Assembly (NCBI GenBank): GCA_016206405.1
Contig: JACQRQ010000158.1
Coordinates: 1-7,484, forward strand
Direction of reading: 5' to 3'
Source: Elusimicrobiota bacterium
GTDB lineage: Bacteria; Elusimicrobiota; Elusimicrobia; O2-12-FULL-59-9
DNA length: 7,484 nucleotides
The position numbers and the translations under genes are program-made. A model generated the notes under the pieces. That model was not told the origin of the DNA and ran no database searches. It worked only from the letters and a program-made list of their open reading frames with translations. Positions 1 through 7,326 of this stretch are shown here, one piece after another; position 1 is the stretch's first letter, and the number at the start of each line of letters is the position of its first letter.

Positions 1-175
1 CGACGGTATGGCCCCGGGACTCCAAATACTCGATCTCCCATGAAAATTCATAGTCCGGCTCCTGATGCCGGCCCGACTTTTTATCCTGCGGCAAACCCGC
101 GGACAAAAAGCTCTGGGCTTGGACCAACATAGCCATGGAAAAAATCAAAGCGACTAACCCGCGTGGACGCTTCAT
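1..175 (-). CDS. Secreted protein of unknown function, 5' end only
   Basis: Partial gene whose start codon is at 175-173 and which runs off the left edge; 58 codons are visible. The N-terminus is a textbook Sec signal peptide: basic MKRPR, a hydrophobic stretch at about residues 6-19, and a small-residue site VQA at 18-20 suggesting cleavage between A20 and Q21. The visible mature part is polar and then acidic and aromatic (DYEFSWEIEY at 41-50). The start is supported by GAGGAG six bases upstream and a plausible promoter further up. It is divergently transcribed from the MoxR gene. I do not recognise the family, and too little is visible to assign one. A periplasmic or secreted location is inferred from the signal peptide; there is no lipobox cysteine in the visible part. 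Confidence 0.75.
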   Translation of the reverse strand, partial: MKRPRGLVALIFSMAMLVQAQSFLSAGLPQDKKSGRHQEPDYEFSWEIEYLESRGHTV

Positions 176-181
176 AGCTCG

Positions 182-187
182 CTCCTC
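182..187 (-). promoter_or_regulatory. Ribosome binding site of the left-edge secreted protein
   Basis: On the minus strand this reads GAGGAG, six bases before the ATG at 175-173. It is a near-ideal Shine-Dalgarno match and fixes the start of the partial gene. It contrasts with the MoxR gene across the divergent region, which has no such site. Confidence 0.75.
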
Positions 188-205
188 AAAATAACCTTAT
201 AAAGT

Positions 206-234
206 AGTCTAACACGAGAAAGCCCCTTTTTCAA
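206..234 (-). promoter_or_regulatory. Candidate sigma70 promoter for the left-edge secreted protein
   Basis: On the minus strand, TTGAAA (234-229, 5 of 6 to the -35 consensus) and TAGACT (211-206, 4 of 6 to the -10 consensus) are separated by 17 bases. Transcription would start near 199, giving a leader of about 25 bases that contains the GAGGAG site. A second -10-like hexamer, TATAAG, lies at 201-196 but lacks a good -35 at the right distance. This is pattern matching only. Confidence 0.4.
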
Positions 235-249
235 GAGATCGCTTGTTGC

Positions 250-336
250 CACTTTGTCACTCTACCACTCTATCACTGGACCACATGAACACTTTACCAC
301 TCTACCACTTTACCACTCGTCCCTTTATCACTATTG
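250..336. repeat. Degenerate 8-bp tandem repeat array, consensus CACTYTAC, about 11 units
   Basis: Read on the plus strand, units of exactly 8 bases run from 250: CACTTTGT, CACTCTAC, CACTCTAT, CACTGGAC, CACATGAA, CACTTTAC, CACTCTAC, CACTTTAC, CACTCGTC, a 7-base CCTTTAT lacking one A, and CACTATTG. Four units match CACTYTAC exactly, and most others differ by one to three bases. A period of 8 cannot encode an in-frame peptide repeat, and there are no spacers, so this is not coding and not CRISPR. The array fills the space between the two outward-facing candidate promoters. Its last unit supplies the first bases of the MoxR -35 box. Its role is unknown; it could be a slippage-prone tract, a regulator-binding array, or a copy of a genome-wide repeat. 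Confidence 0.85.
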
Positions 337-362
337 ATTTTTGCCCGTTTGCCCACTACACT
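334..362 (+). promoter_or_regulatory. Candidate sigma70 promoter of the MoxR operon, leaderless geometry
   Basis: TTGATT (334-339, 4 of 6) and TACACT (357-362, 4 of 6) are separated by 17 bases. The expected transcription start, six to seven bases after the -10 box, falls at 368-369, which is the A of the MoxR start codon. No Shine-Dalgarno-like purine run lies between the -10 box and the ATG. Together these fit a leaderless mRNA. The hexamer matches are moderate, so the promoter call is tentative. Confidence 0.4.
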
Positions 363-368
363 TAATGC

Positions 369-1301
369 ATGGTGTCCGAAGCCGTCCAATCCCTGCTGGA
401 CGAAGTCAACCGCGTCATGATCGGCAAACCCGAAACGGTGCGCCTGACCGTGACCACGCTCATCGCCCAGGGCCATCTGCTCATCCAGGACGTTCCCGGT
501 ACCGGAAAAACACTGTTGGGAATCACGCTCGCGCACGCCATCGCGGCGGATTTCAAAAGAATTCAATTTACCAACGACCTTTTGCCCTCCGACATCCTGG
601 GAACCAGCGTTTTCAACCCCAAGACGGGGATATTCGACTTCAGGCCCGGACCCATTTTCAGCAACATCGTGCTGACCGACGAAATCAACCGCTCCACGCC
701 CAAGACTCAGAGCGCGCTTTTGGAGACCATGAACGATCTCCGGGTGTCTTTAGACGGCGTCACCCGCCCCCTGCCTCAGCCCTTCATGGTCATCGCCACG
801 CAAAACCCCATCGAATACCACGGCACATATCCCCTCCCCGAAGCGCAATTGGACCGGTTTCTGATGTGCGTCAAGATCGGCTATCCCGGGGCGGAGGATG
901 AGAAGAGAATCCTGCAGGAAAAAAAGCTTTACCTCGAGGCCAATTCCGTCAAGCCGGTCATGAGCGTCGAGGGCATGCTGGCGCTTCAAAAAAGCGTCGA
1001 TCACGTCCGAATGGAGGAGGCCATTTATCGCTACATCGTCGACATCGCCGCCAAATCGCGCTCCAGCCTGCAGATCAAGCTGGGCTTAAGCCCCCGCGGC
1101 GCCATCGCCCTCTGCCGCGCCGCCCAGGCCCACGCCTTAGTCCTGGGACGCGACTACTGCGAGCCGGACGACGTCAAGACCGTGGCGGTGCCGGTGATGG
1201 CCCATCGGCTGGTCATGGCTTCCAGCGCCTACGGTTTGGCCCGGGTCGAAGAGTCGGAAAACGCCGTCGAGGAGCTTCTCCGGGAAACCCCGGTTCCCTG
1301 A
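369..1301 (+). CDS. MoxR-family AAA+ ATPase
   Basis: A 310-aa cytoplasmic AAA+ ATPase of the MoxR family, whose members act as chaperone-like motors and are usually encoded next to DUF58 or VWA proteins. All core motifs are present: Walker A DVPGTGKT (41-48, K47, T48), Walker B with the family signature LTDEINR (102-108, D104, E105) followed by PKTQSALLE, sensor 1 ATQNP (143-147, N146), the arginine-bearing block LPEAQLDRF (156-164, R163) and sensor 2 GLSPRGA (239-245, R243). Length is normal, so it should be an active ATPase. The start is constrained: an in-frame TAA sits at 363-365, leaving ATG 369 or GTG 372. No Shine-Dalgarno site precedes it. The DUF58::TgpA fusion gene follows after 21 bases on the same strand, so the two probably form an operon and the ATPase probably acts on the DUF58 module. 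The exact biological role is not known from the sequence. Confidence 0.95.
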   Translation: MVSEAVQSLLDEVNRVMIGKPETVRLTVTTLIAQGHLLIQDVPGTGKTLLGITLAHAIAADFKRIQFTNDLLPSDILGTSVFNPKTGIFDFRPGPIFSNIVLTDEINRSTPKTQSALLETMNDLRVSLDGVTRPLPQPFMVIATQNPIEYHGTYPLPEAQLDRFLMCVKIGYPGAEDEKRILQEKKLYLEANSVKPVMSVEGMLALQKSVDHVRMEEAIYRYIVDIAAKSRSSLQIKLGLSPRGAIALCRAAQAHALVLGRDYCEPDDVKTVAVPVMAHRLVMASSAYGLARVEESENAVEELLRETPVP

Positions 1302-1322
1302 GAGGCCCTATCCTCCCGCGCC

Positions 1323-4253
1323 ATGAAACTGACCCGCCTCGGAAAAATCTATCTCTTTTTTTTGATCCTCACTTTCTACGCCGCCCTGGGCAGCGGAAAC
1401 AACCTGCTTTACCTCGCCTACAGCATGCTTTTGGCGGCCTTGGCGGCGGCGGCCCTCCTTCAGGCCGCCAACTTGGCGCGGCTGAAAGTCGAGTTCGTCT
1501 TTCCGGACCAAATCTTCGCCCAATCCGATTTCCGCGTGCGCCTGGAGATTAGAAATCCGCTGCCTTATCCGCGCTACCAACTGCGGCTGAGCGGCGGAAA
1601 TCGCGAGGCTTTCATCGCCCGAATCGGGGCGGGGGGCTCCGCCGAAGCCGTGTTCCGGCAAAGGATAGAGCGCCGCGGGAAAACCCGCCTTCGGAACTTT
1701 TATTTGGAAAGCGGCTTCCCGTGGGGAATTTTCCGGCGCCGAATTCCCCTATCCGCCGAGACTCTGGTCCTGCCTAAGATCAACGACGCGCCCGATATGC
1801 AGTTGGTCAAGAAAAGCTCCCAGGCCGGCGTCCTGAGGCCCGTCAGAGGCGTGGGCGAGGAGCTCTACGCCATCCGGGAATACAACGAAGGCGACGACAC
1901 CCGGCTCATCAATTGGAAGATCACCGCCAGGACCGGCAGGATCATCGTCAATGAATACGCGCAGCCCTTCGGAGGGCAGATTGCCCTGGACCTGCGCGGC
2001 ATCGGCGCCGGTCCCGCGGCCGAGCGTCAAATCACCTCCGCGGCCGCCGCCTGCAAATTTCTATTGGACGGCGGCGTCGAGATCCGCCTCATGACCGATG
2101 ACGCCGAGACGGAGTTCGGCAGAGGCCCCCTCCACCTGGAAAAGCTCCTTCATATTTTGGCCCTCACCGGCGAGGGGAACACGCTCCGCGACGCGGCCCC
2201 GGCGCCTCCCGCGACGCGGGATGACCGCTTTGAAAACACCCCCCGCCTCCACCGCTTCGGCTACGTTCTGGCCGCCGTCTCCTACGGCGGGCTGTTGCTG
2301 GCTGAAGAATTCACCTGGCCGCTTTTTGCCGCCGGGGCGATGCTGATGGCTCTGGGGGTGGTTCTGGACCTCCGTCGCCGATGGCTGCAAACCTGGCCTT
2401 CCAACGCCTTCTCGGCGGCCATGCTCGCCTATCTCATCTTCTACGCCTATCCCCACCGCGGCTTGACGGCCGCCAATCTGGAATTGGCCGTATACATTCT
2501 GCTCAACCGCATGCTGAGCCCGAAAGGCGACACGGAGTGCAAGCAAATTCTTCTCGCCAGTTTTTTCCTGTTTTTCCAGGTGTCTGGAACCAGCATCAGC
2601 CCCTGGTACCTGAGCTTTGCCCTGCTGTTTTTTCTTGCGGCGGGCGCATGGCTTTGGGAGTCTCAGAACGCCGCCCCGGCGCCTGTGCGGCAATGGCTCC
2701 CCGCCTCGGCCATGTTGATCCTGCTCTGCCTCCCGGCGGCCGTCTCGGTTTTTTTGGCCACTCCGCGCATCGAAAGAAGGCGCGGGGTTCTCTCCTTGGG
2801 AAACCTCCCTTTGCCCGCCATCCCCTACACGCTCGATTCCAAAATCGGGTTTACGGACACCGTCTCCCTGGGATTTTTCGGCATGCTCAGGAAAAACAGC
2901 AACCGGGCTCTCAAGATCGAGATGCCTTCGGCTAAAAATCCCAGCGGCAAAGAGCTATACGGCCTGCGCCTGCGCGGAAACGCCTTCGACTATTTCGATG
3001 GGCAAAAGTGGTTCAAAAGCCCGATACGGTTCAGCTACCGCTATTTCGGAAAAACGTACCGCGTGGAGGGTTCCAAGGCCTGGCTGCCCCGCGATCGAAG
3101 CCGGACCCTTTTCCCGGGATTCCGGCAGGACCAGAAGCTCGTTCCGCTGGATTTCACGGTCTATCCGGTCAACAGTTCCGTTCTATTCACTTTGGGCCGT
3201 CCCGCCGTTCTTCTGGGCAACGACCCCGGCGTCTATTTCGATTTCACCGATACGGTATTTTTCACCGGCGCCACCGATCAAGCCCGAAGCTACCGCCTCT
3301 ACGCCCAGCCGGAGGAGACCGGCTTCAAGGGACACATCCTGGACTACGCTCAACTGCTGCATTACTATCTGCAGCTTCCCAAGCAGGACAAAGCGGTCGA
3401 AAAGCTCGCCGAAAGAGTCACCGCGCGAGCGGCGGGCCCCCGGCAAGAGGCGGAGATGATCGCGGACTACCTGCGTGAAAATTACGAGTACTCGCTCCTG
3501 TCCCAGGAGGGCGATAAGAGCCTCAAAGATTTTCTTTTCGACTCCCGGACCGGCAACTGCGAATACTTCGCCTCCGCCGCGGTGGTGCTGATGCGCATGC
3601 GAAAAATCCCCACCCGGCTGGCGACGGGCTTCGTCCTGGCGGATTGGAACCCCTACGGGCGGTTCTACGACGTCCGCCAGCACGACGCCCACGCCTGGGT
3701 GGAAGCGTACCTTCCGGAATCCGGTTGGACCCCTTTTGATCCGACGCCGCCGGGCTCCTCGCAAGGAGCCCTTATCGGATCATTTTGGAAAAAGCTCCGC
3801 CAATACTTCACCGCCCTGGAGGTAAACTGGTACCGGCGCGTGGTGGGCTACGACCGCAACGATCAAAACAGCAATTGGCAAAAATTGTTTCAGAGTTGGA
3901 AAGACCTGCTCAAGGAAGGGTTGAAGGTTTTAATTCTCGCCGCGGCGGTCTTGGCCCTTGGATGGGCGGGGCGGCGCGCCCTGACTCTGGCGGAGCAAAA
4001 GCGCCGCACGCGGGGACAAGACGCCTTTTACCTGGATTTGCTGCGGCTTCTGGAAAAAAGAGGGCACGCTAAAAAACCATGGCAGACCGGCAGGGAATTC
4101 GCCCGGGAGGTAGTGGCGCTCAATCCCCGTCTCTCGGCCGTGGCCGACCTGACCGAGCAATATTACCAATGCCGGTACCGGGGGCGTCCTCTCGGTGAGA
4201 ATGACGAGCGGCGCATCAAGGACCTGCTGCAAAGCCTAAAAACCTCTCAGTAA
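1323..4253 (+). CDS. DUF58 and TgpA-like transglutaminase fused in one membrane protein
   Basis: A 976-aa inner-membrane protein. Residues 9-22 and 28-48 are two membrane helices. Residues 49-282 are a DUF58 domain with the signature GEELYAIREYNEGDD (178-192), W198 and AR 202-203, ending in the HLEKLLHILAL block (271-281). A proline/alanine-rich linker (about 283-309) leads to six or seven hydrophobic segments (about 312-478, DUF3488/TgpA N-terminal type). The transglutaminase-like core has the triad C746 (RTGNCEYF), H790 (HDAHAWVE) and D806 (WTPFDPTP). One more helix (866-882) precedes a cytoplasmic DUF4129 tail (about 898-955). By family precedent the catalytic domain is periplasmic, probably acting on envelope protein or peptide bonds; the substrate is unknown. 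These are normally two adjacent genes; here there is no stop and no in-frame ATG at the joint. It follows the MoxR gene by 21 bases; a GAGAGG at 1300-1305 is rather far (17 bases) to be an efficient ribosome site. Confidence 0.93.
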   Translation: MKLTRLGKIYLFFLILTFYAALGSGNNLLYLAYSMLLAALAAAALLQAANLARLKVEFVFPDQIFAQSDFRVRLEIRNPLPYPRYQLRLSGGNREAFIARIGAGGSAEAVFRQRIERRGKTRLRNFYLESGFPWGIFRRRIPLSAETLVLPKINDAPDMQLVKKSSQAGVLRPVRGVGEELYAIREYNEGDDTRLINWKITARTGRIIVNEYAQPFGGQIALDLRGIGAGPAAERQITSAAAACKFLLDGGVEIRLMTDDAETEFGRGPLHLEKLLHILALTGEGNTLRDAAPAPPATRDDRFENTPRLHRFGYVLAAVSYGGLLLAEEFTWPLFAAGAMLMALGVVLDLRRRWLQTWPSNAFSAAMLAYLIFYAYPHRGLTAANLELAVYILLNRMLSPKGDTECKQILLASFFLFFQVSGTSISPWYLSFALLFFLAAGAWLWESQNAAPAPVRQWLPASAMLILLCLPAAVSVFLATPRIERRRGVLSLGNLPLPAIPYTLDSKIGFTDTVSLGFFGMLRKNSNRALKIEMPSAKNPSGKELYGLRLRGNAFDYFDGQKWFKSPIRFSYRYFGKTYRVEGSKAWLPRDRSRTLFPGFRQDQKLVPLDFTVYPVNSSVLFTLGRPAVLLGNDPGVYFDFTDTVFFTGATDQARSYRLYAQPEETGFKGHILDYAQLLHYYLQLPKQDKAVEKLAERVTARAAGPRQEAEMIADYLRENYEYSLLSQEGDKSLKDFLFDSRTGNCEYFASAAVVLMRMRKIPTRLATGFVLADWNPYGRFYDVRQHDAHAWVEAYLPESGWTPFDPTPPGSSQGALIGSFWKKLRQYFTALEVNWYRRVVGYDRNDQNSNWQKLFQSWKDLLKEGLKVLILAAAVLALGWAGRRALTLAEQKRRTRGQDAFYLDLLRLLEKRGHAKKPWQTGREFAREVVALNPRLSAVADLTEQYYQCRYRGRPLGENDERRIKDLLQSLKTSQ

Positions 4254-7186
4254 GGAAAGAGTTCGTCGACGGGTATTTCCCGAAACTCCCCCAAGGTTTT
4301 GAGCCCGTCGAGGCCGACGCGTTCGCGGTTTCCAAGGATGTAGATTGTCAGCGGCTGATTTTCAAAGCGCCGGGCGAAATCCTGAAGCTGCGGCAGCGCG
4401 TAATTGACGGCTTTTTGCATATTCTTGGGCCGCGGATCGGCCGCAAGGCCCCACTTCTCCCAAGCGATGACGGTTCCCGGAATGGAGCGAAACTCGATGG
4501 GCTCCGCCCGGTATCTTTGCTCGATGGATTTTTTCGTCGCCTGGAATCTTTCGGAGGAAGGCGGCAATTTTTTGATCAACTGGGCCAAAAGCCCGGTCGC
4601 CTCCAGCGTCTTATCCGCCTGGCAGCCGAGTCCGGCCGCCACCTTGTTTTCGTCCGGTTCGTACTCACCCTCGCTGTAGCCGCCTCCGGCCGAATACGCC
4701 AGGGCGCGCGATTCCCGGATTTCCTGCCAGATCACCGAGCTCATGTCGCCGCCCATGTAGCTGGAATAAAACCGGTAATCCACCTGATTCTCCGCCTTGA
4801 AAATCTCGTCGGCGGCGAAAAGCCCGACCAAGGACTGCACCATGTCGCGATGGACAAAAATGACGTTGTCTTTTTGCGGCTTTTCGTAGCGCATCGGCTC
4901 ATGCGCGGGAGTCTCCAAGTACTTTCGTCCATCTCCCTTCAATAGCCCGGCCGCCGCGTCCGTTCCGCGGGCGCCGACGTAGCCGGCGCGGCGGCGCCAA
5001 TTCCAAACGTCCCGGATGAGGGACTTGAGGTCCTCCTCCTTGAGCGCCCGCAGCTCGGCGTCGCTGAGTTCCGACAAAACGCCGCTTTTTTTGCCTCGCT
5101 GGGCCCATTCGCCCAGGGCCCGGCGGATATAGCGCACGTCCGCCTTGTTGTCCTTGTGCTCGCCGATCTGCACCTGAATCAATTTTTCCAAGGCGCCGGA
5201 GGCGACATTGGGCGACTCGAACCTTTGGCGCATGAGCTCAAGGGTTTCCTCCAGATGGGCATCAAGCCCCTCCAAATGGACCGAGGACGACACCTCTCCG
5301 CAACCCGCGCTCATCGAGCTTCCGAGTCTATATAGCGCTTTCTTAAAATCTTCGGCGCTCATTGCTCCGGCCCCTGAGAGATTGAGCAGGGAAAAGGCCG
5401 CGCATAAATTCCGCTCATGCTTTCGCCCGCGCTCGAAATCAAAATCCAGGGAGAAAAGGTCGTTCATGGGGTTTTTGACGGCGTAGAGCTTTCCCCAGGC
5501 CATTTCTTCCACCTGATAGTCGAGGCCTTTTTTAAGCCATTTCGGCTCGATGGGAACAGCCGGCATATTGACGATTTCCTTGAAGAGTTCTGATTCTCGG
5601 GCTGGATCGATATCGAGCGTGGTGAATTCCGGCTTCGCGATGGACGGAACTTCGGGCTTGCCTTTGCGCCGGTAAGCCACGACCCGGTTGTCTCCAAGGT
5701 ATTTGGCGGCCGCCCGCAGGACCTCCTCTTTGGTCACGGCGCGCAGCCTTTCCAAATGCGCGGCGGTGTAGGGCCACTCCTCGAAGCTGACGAAGGAGTC
5801 CATCAGAAGCTGGGCCCTGGATTCGTTGGATTCGAGCCTCTTTTTGTCGTTCACCTCGAAATTCGTCACCACCGCCTTGATGTCCTCATCCGCAAAATCG
5901 CCGGCTTTGAGCTTGGCCGCCACCTCCAGCAGCAGGGCTTCCGCCTCTTCAAGCGTCTGTCCCTCCTTGGGATTGGCCCACATAACCCAGGCCCCCGCGT
6001 CGTTTCTCATCTCAGGATAAGAGCCGGAGCTTTTCACTTTTTGATCCTGGTTCAAATAAAGGTTCAGGATTCCAGCGGCCGCGTTGTCCACCAGCATGTC
6101 CATCACCCGCAGGACGTCGGCGTCGGGATGCCCGGCGGCGACCGTCGGCCAGGCGATCACGACTTTCTCCTCCGCCTCATAGCGGACCTCGGCGCGCTCG
6201 ACCCCGCCGGGCGGCGGCAGCGGCCAAGCGCCGGCCGCGGGCATGTCCTTGGGCTCCAGAGCGCCGAAATATTTCTCAAGCAGAGGCAAAACCTCTTTGG
6301 GCTCAAAATCGCCCGCGAGAACGGCGGCCATGTTGTTGGGCCTGTAGTAAGCGTCAAAAAAAGCGTACATCTTGGCCAAGGAAGGATTCTTTAAATGCTC
6401 GATGCTTCCCAAAATGGTGCGCTGGCCGTAAGGGTGATTTTTATAGACCTTCGACTCCAGGGCTTCGTTTAAGATTCTCTCGGCGTTGTCCATGGAGCGG
6501 TTTTTTTCCTCATAGACCGTCTCCAGTTCCGGTTGAAAAGCCCGGAAAACGGGCGTTTTAAACCGCTCCGATTCAACGCGGGCCCACAGCTCCAGCCGGT
6601 TGGCGGGTATGTCCGCGATGTAAACCGTCGTCTCCCAATCGGTGAAGGCGTTGAGGTCGCTGAAGCCGACGCTCTTGTAAAGCTTGTCGATCTCGTTTAA
6701 AACCTCGTAGCGCCCGGCTTGCAGGCTCTCGGCGTCGATTTCCTTGTAGATTTTCTTGCGCTCTTCCGGCTCCTGCACGCTGAAAAGCTTCTCGTAAAGC
6801 TCCGTGATTTTGTCCAAATGCTCTTTCTCTTTTTCAAAATCCAAGGTCCCCAGCCGCCGCGTGCCCTTAAAAAGCATATGCTCCAGGTAATGGGCCATGC
6901 CCGTGCTGTCCTCCGGATCCTGCTTGCCCCCCGCCCGGACGCCGATCCACGCCGTGATGCGCGGCCGCTCATGGTTGGGGCTCAAATACACCGTCAGGCC
7001 GTTGGCCAGACGGTGCACGGTCACCTGCATCCCGTCGCCCGCCAAAGGCTCTAAAACGGGTCTGGGAAGCAAGGCCGTCTGTCCGGGCGTAGCTGTCGGC
7101 CTCGATGCCGCATCTTGCCCCGAAACAGGATGAACGGAAACCCAAACGGCCAAAAACGCGATCCCTGCCAGCCGATGCATTCTCAT
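4247..7186 (-). CDS. Exported M16-family (pitrilysin/insulinase) zinc metallopeptidase
   Basis: A 979-aa single-chain M16 peptidase with the usual four-domain clamshell size. Residues 1-23 are a signal peptide (hydrophobic core about 7-18, likely cleavage VSG-Q), with no lipobox, so a periplasmic or secreted enzyme. The inverted zinc motif is intact: HYLEH at 99-103 (H99, E102, H103), with the distal ligand most likely E220 in ELETVYEE (220-227). The gap from H103 to E220 is longer than the roughly 76 residues of classical members because of a charged, Lys/Glu-rich helical insertion at about 115-170. M16_C follows (about 270-450). The second half (about 555-950) repeats the fold without the zinc motif. 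It keeps RESRALAY (824-831), the R/Y pair that contacts substrate in pitrilysin-type enzymes. It should degrade peptides; substrates are unknown. The start at 7186 is set by AAGGAG eight bases upstream. Its stop overlaps the convergent fusion gene by 7 bp. Confidence 0.95.
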   Translation of the reverse strand: MRMHRLAGIAFLAVWVSVHPVSGQDAASRPTATPGQTALLPRPVLEPLAGDGMQVTVHRLANGLTVYLSPNHERPRITAWIGVRAGGKQDPEDSTGMAHYLEHMLFKGTRRLGTLDFEKEKEHLDKITELYEKLFSVQEPEERKKIYKEIDAESLQAGRYEVLNEIDKLYKSVGFSDLNAFTDWETTVYIADIPANRLELWARVESERFKTPVFRAFQPELETVYEEKNRSMDNAERILNEALESKVYKNHPYGQRTILGSIEHLKNPSLAKMYAFFDAYYRPNNMAAVLAGDFEPKEVLPLLEKYFGALEPKDMPAAGAWPLPPPGGVERAEVRYEAEEKVVIAWPTVAAGHPDADVLRVMDMLVDNAAAGILNLYLNQDQKVKSSGSYPEMRNDAGAWVMWANPKEGQTLEEAEALLLEVAAKLKAGDFADEDIKAVVTNFEVNDKKRLESNESRAQLLMDSFVSFEEWPYTAAHLERLRAVTKEEVLRAAAKYLGDNRVVAYRRKGKPEVPSIAKPEFTTLDIDPARESELFKEIVNMPAVPIEPKWLKKGLDYQVEEMAWGKLYAVKNPMNDLFSLDFDFERGRKHERNLCAAFSLLNLSGAGAMSAEDFKKALYRLGSSMSAGCGEVSSSVHLEGLDAHLEETLELMRQRFESPNVASGALEKLIQVQIGEHKDNKADVRYIRRALGEWAQRGKKSGVLSELSDAELRALKEEDLKSLIRDVWNWRRRAGYVGARGTDAAAGLLKGDGRKYLETPAHEPMRYEKPQKDNVIFVHRDMVQSLVGLFAADEIFKAENQVDYRFYSSYMGGDMSSVIWQEIRESRALAYSAGGGYSEGEYEPDENKVAAGLGCQADKTLEATGLLAQLIKKLPPSSERFQATKKSIEQRYRAEPIEFRSIPGTVIAWEKWGLAADPRPKNMQKAVNYALPQLQDFARRFENQPLTIYILGNRERVGLDGLKTLGEFREIPVDELFPY

Positions 7187-7194
7187 AAGCCTTT

Positions 7195-7200
7195 CTCCTT
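7195..7200 (-). promoter_or_regulatory. Ribosome binding site of the M16 peptidase gene
   Basis: The minus strand reads AAGGAG eight bases before the ATG at 7186-7184. This strong match decides for the first ATG over the second one at codon 3, which would leave a spacing of 14 bases. Confidence 0.85.
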
Positions 7201-7223
7201 GAAATTCAATTGCGGCAAGCCAC

Positions 7224-7251
7224 AGAATACAAAATATTTCGCCCCAGCCAA
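7224..7251 (-). promoter_or_regulatory. Candidate sigma70 promoter of the M16 peptidase gene
   Basis: On the minus strand TTGGCT (7251-7246, 4 of 6) and TATTCT (7229-7224, 4 of 6) are separated by 16 bases, inside an AT-rich patch that stands out from the GC-rich surroundings. Transcription would start near 7217, giving a leader of about 31 bases that includes the AAGGAG site. Moderate matches only; no operator is recognisable. Confidence 0.35.
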
Positions 7252-7326
7252 ATCACGCGAAATTATTCCAACCACCCCATCTCCCCATCCTGGGCGGCGT
7301 GATAGGCTGACATAGCCCGCAGCGTT

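Noticed and set aside
250..336. Octamer array as a CRISPR array
   Set aside because: Units are 8 bases and directly contiguous, with no spacers, and no cas gene is in the window.
341..901. 186-codon plus-strand frame overlapping the MoxR gene, containing an ATG at 365
   Set aside because: It is a +1 shadow of the MoxR gene, whose own frame carries every AAA+ motif. The product is Arg/Pro/His-rich with no recognisable domain.
1983..2010. Loss of the DxSxS metal site in the VWA-like part of DUF58 (LDLRGIG around D223)
   Set aside because: DUF58 proteins linked to TgpA often lack this motif, so it is a trait of this subgroup rather than damage or novelty.
2061..2693. 210-codon minus-strand frame inside the fusion gene
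   Set aside because: Antisense shadow in GC-rich coding DNA. It has no ribosome site or domain, and the sense strand has clear DUF58 and TgpA features.
5756..6394. 212-codon plus-strand frame inside the M16 gene
   Set aside because: Antisense shadow of the M16_C region; composition is typical of reversed codons and no family is recognisable.
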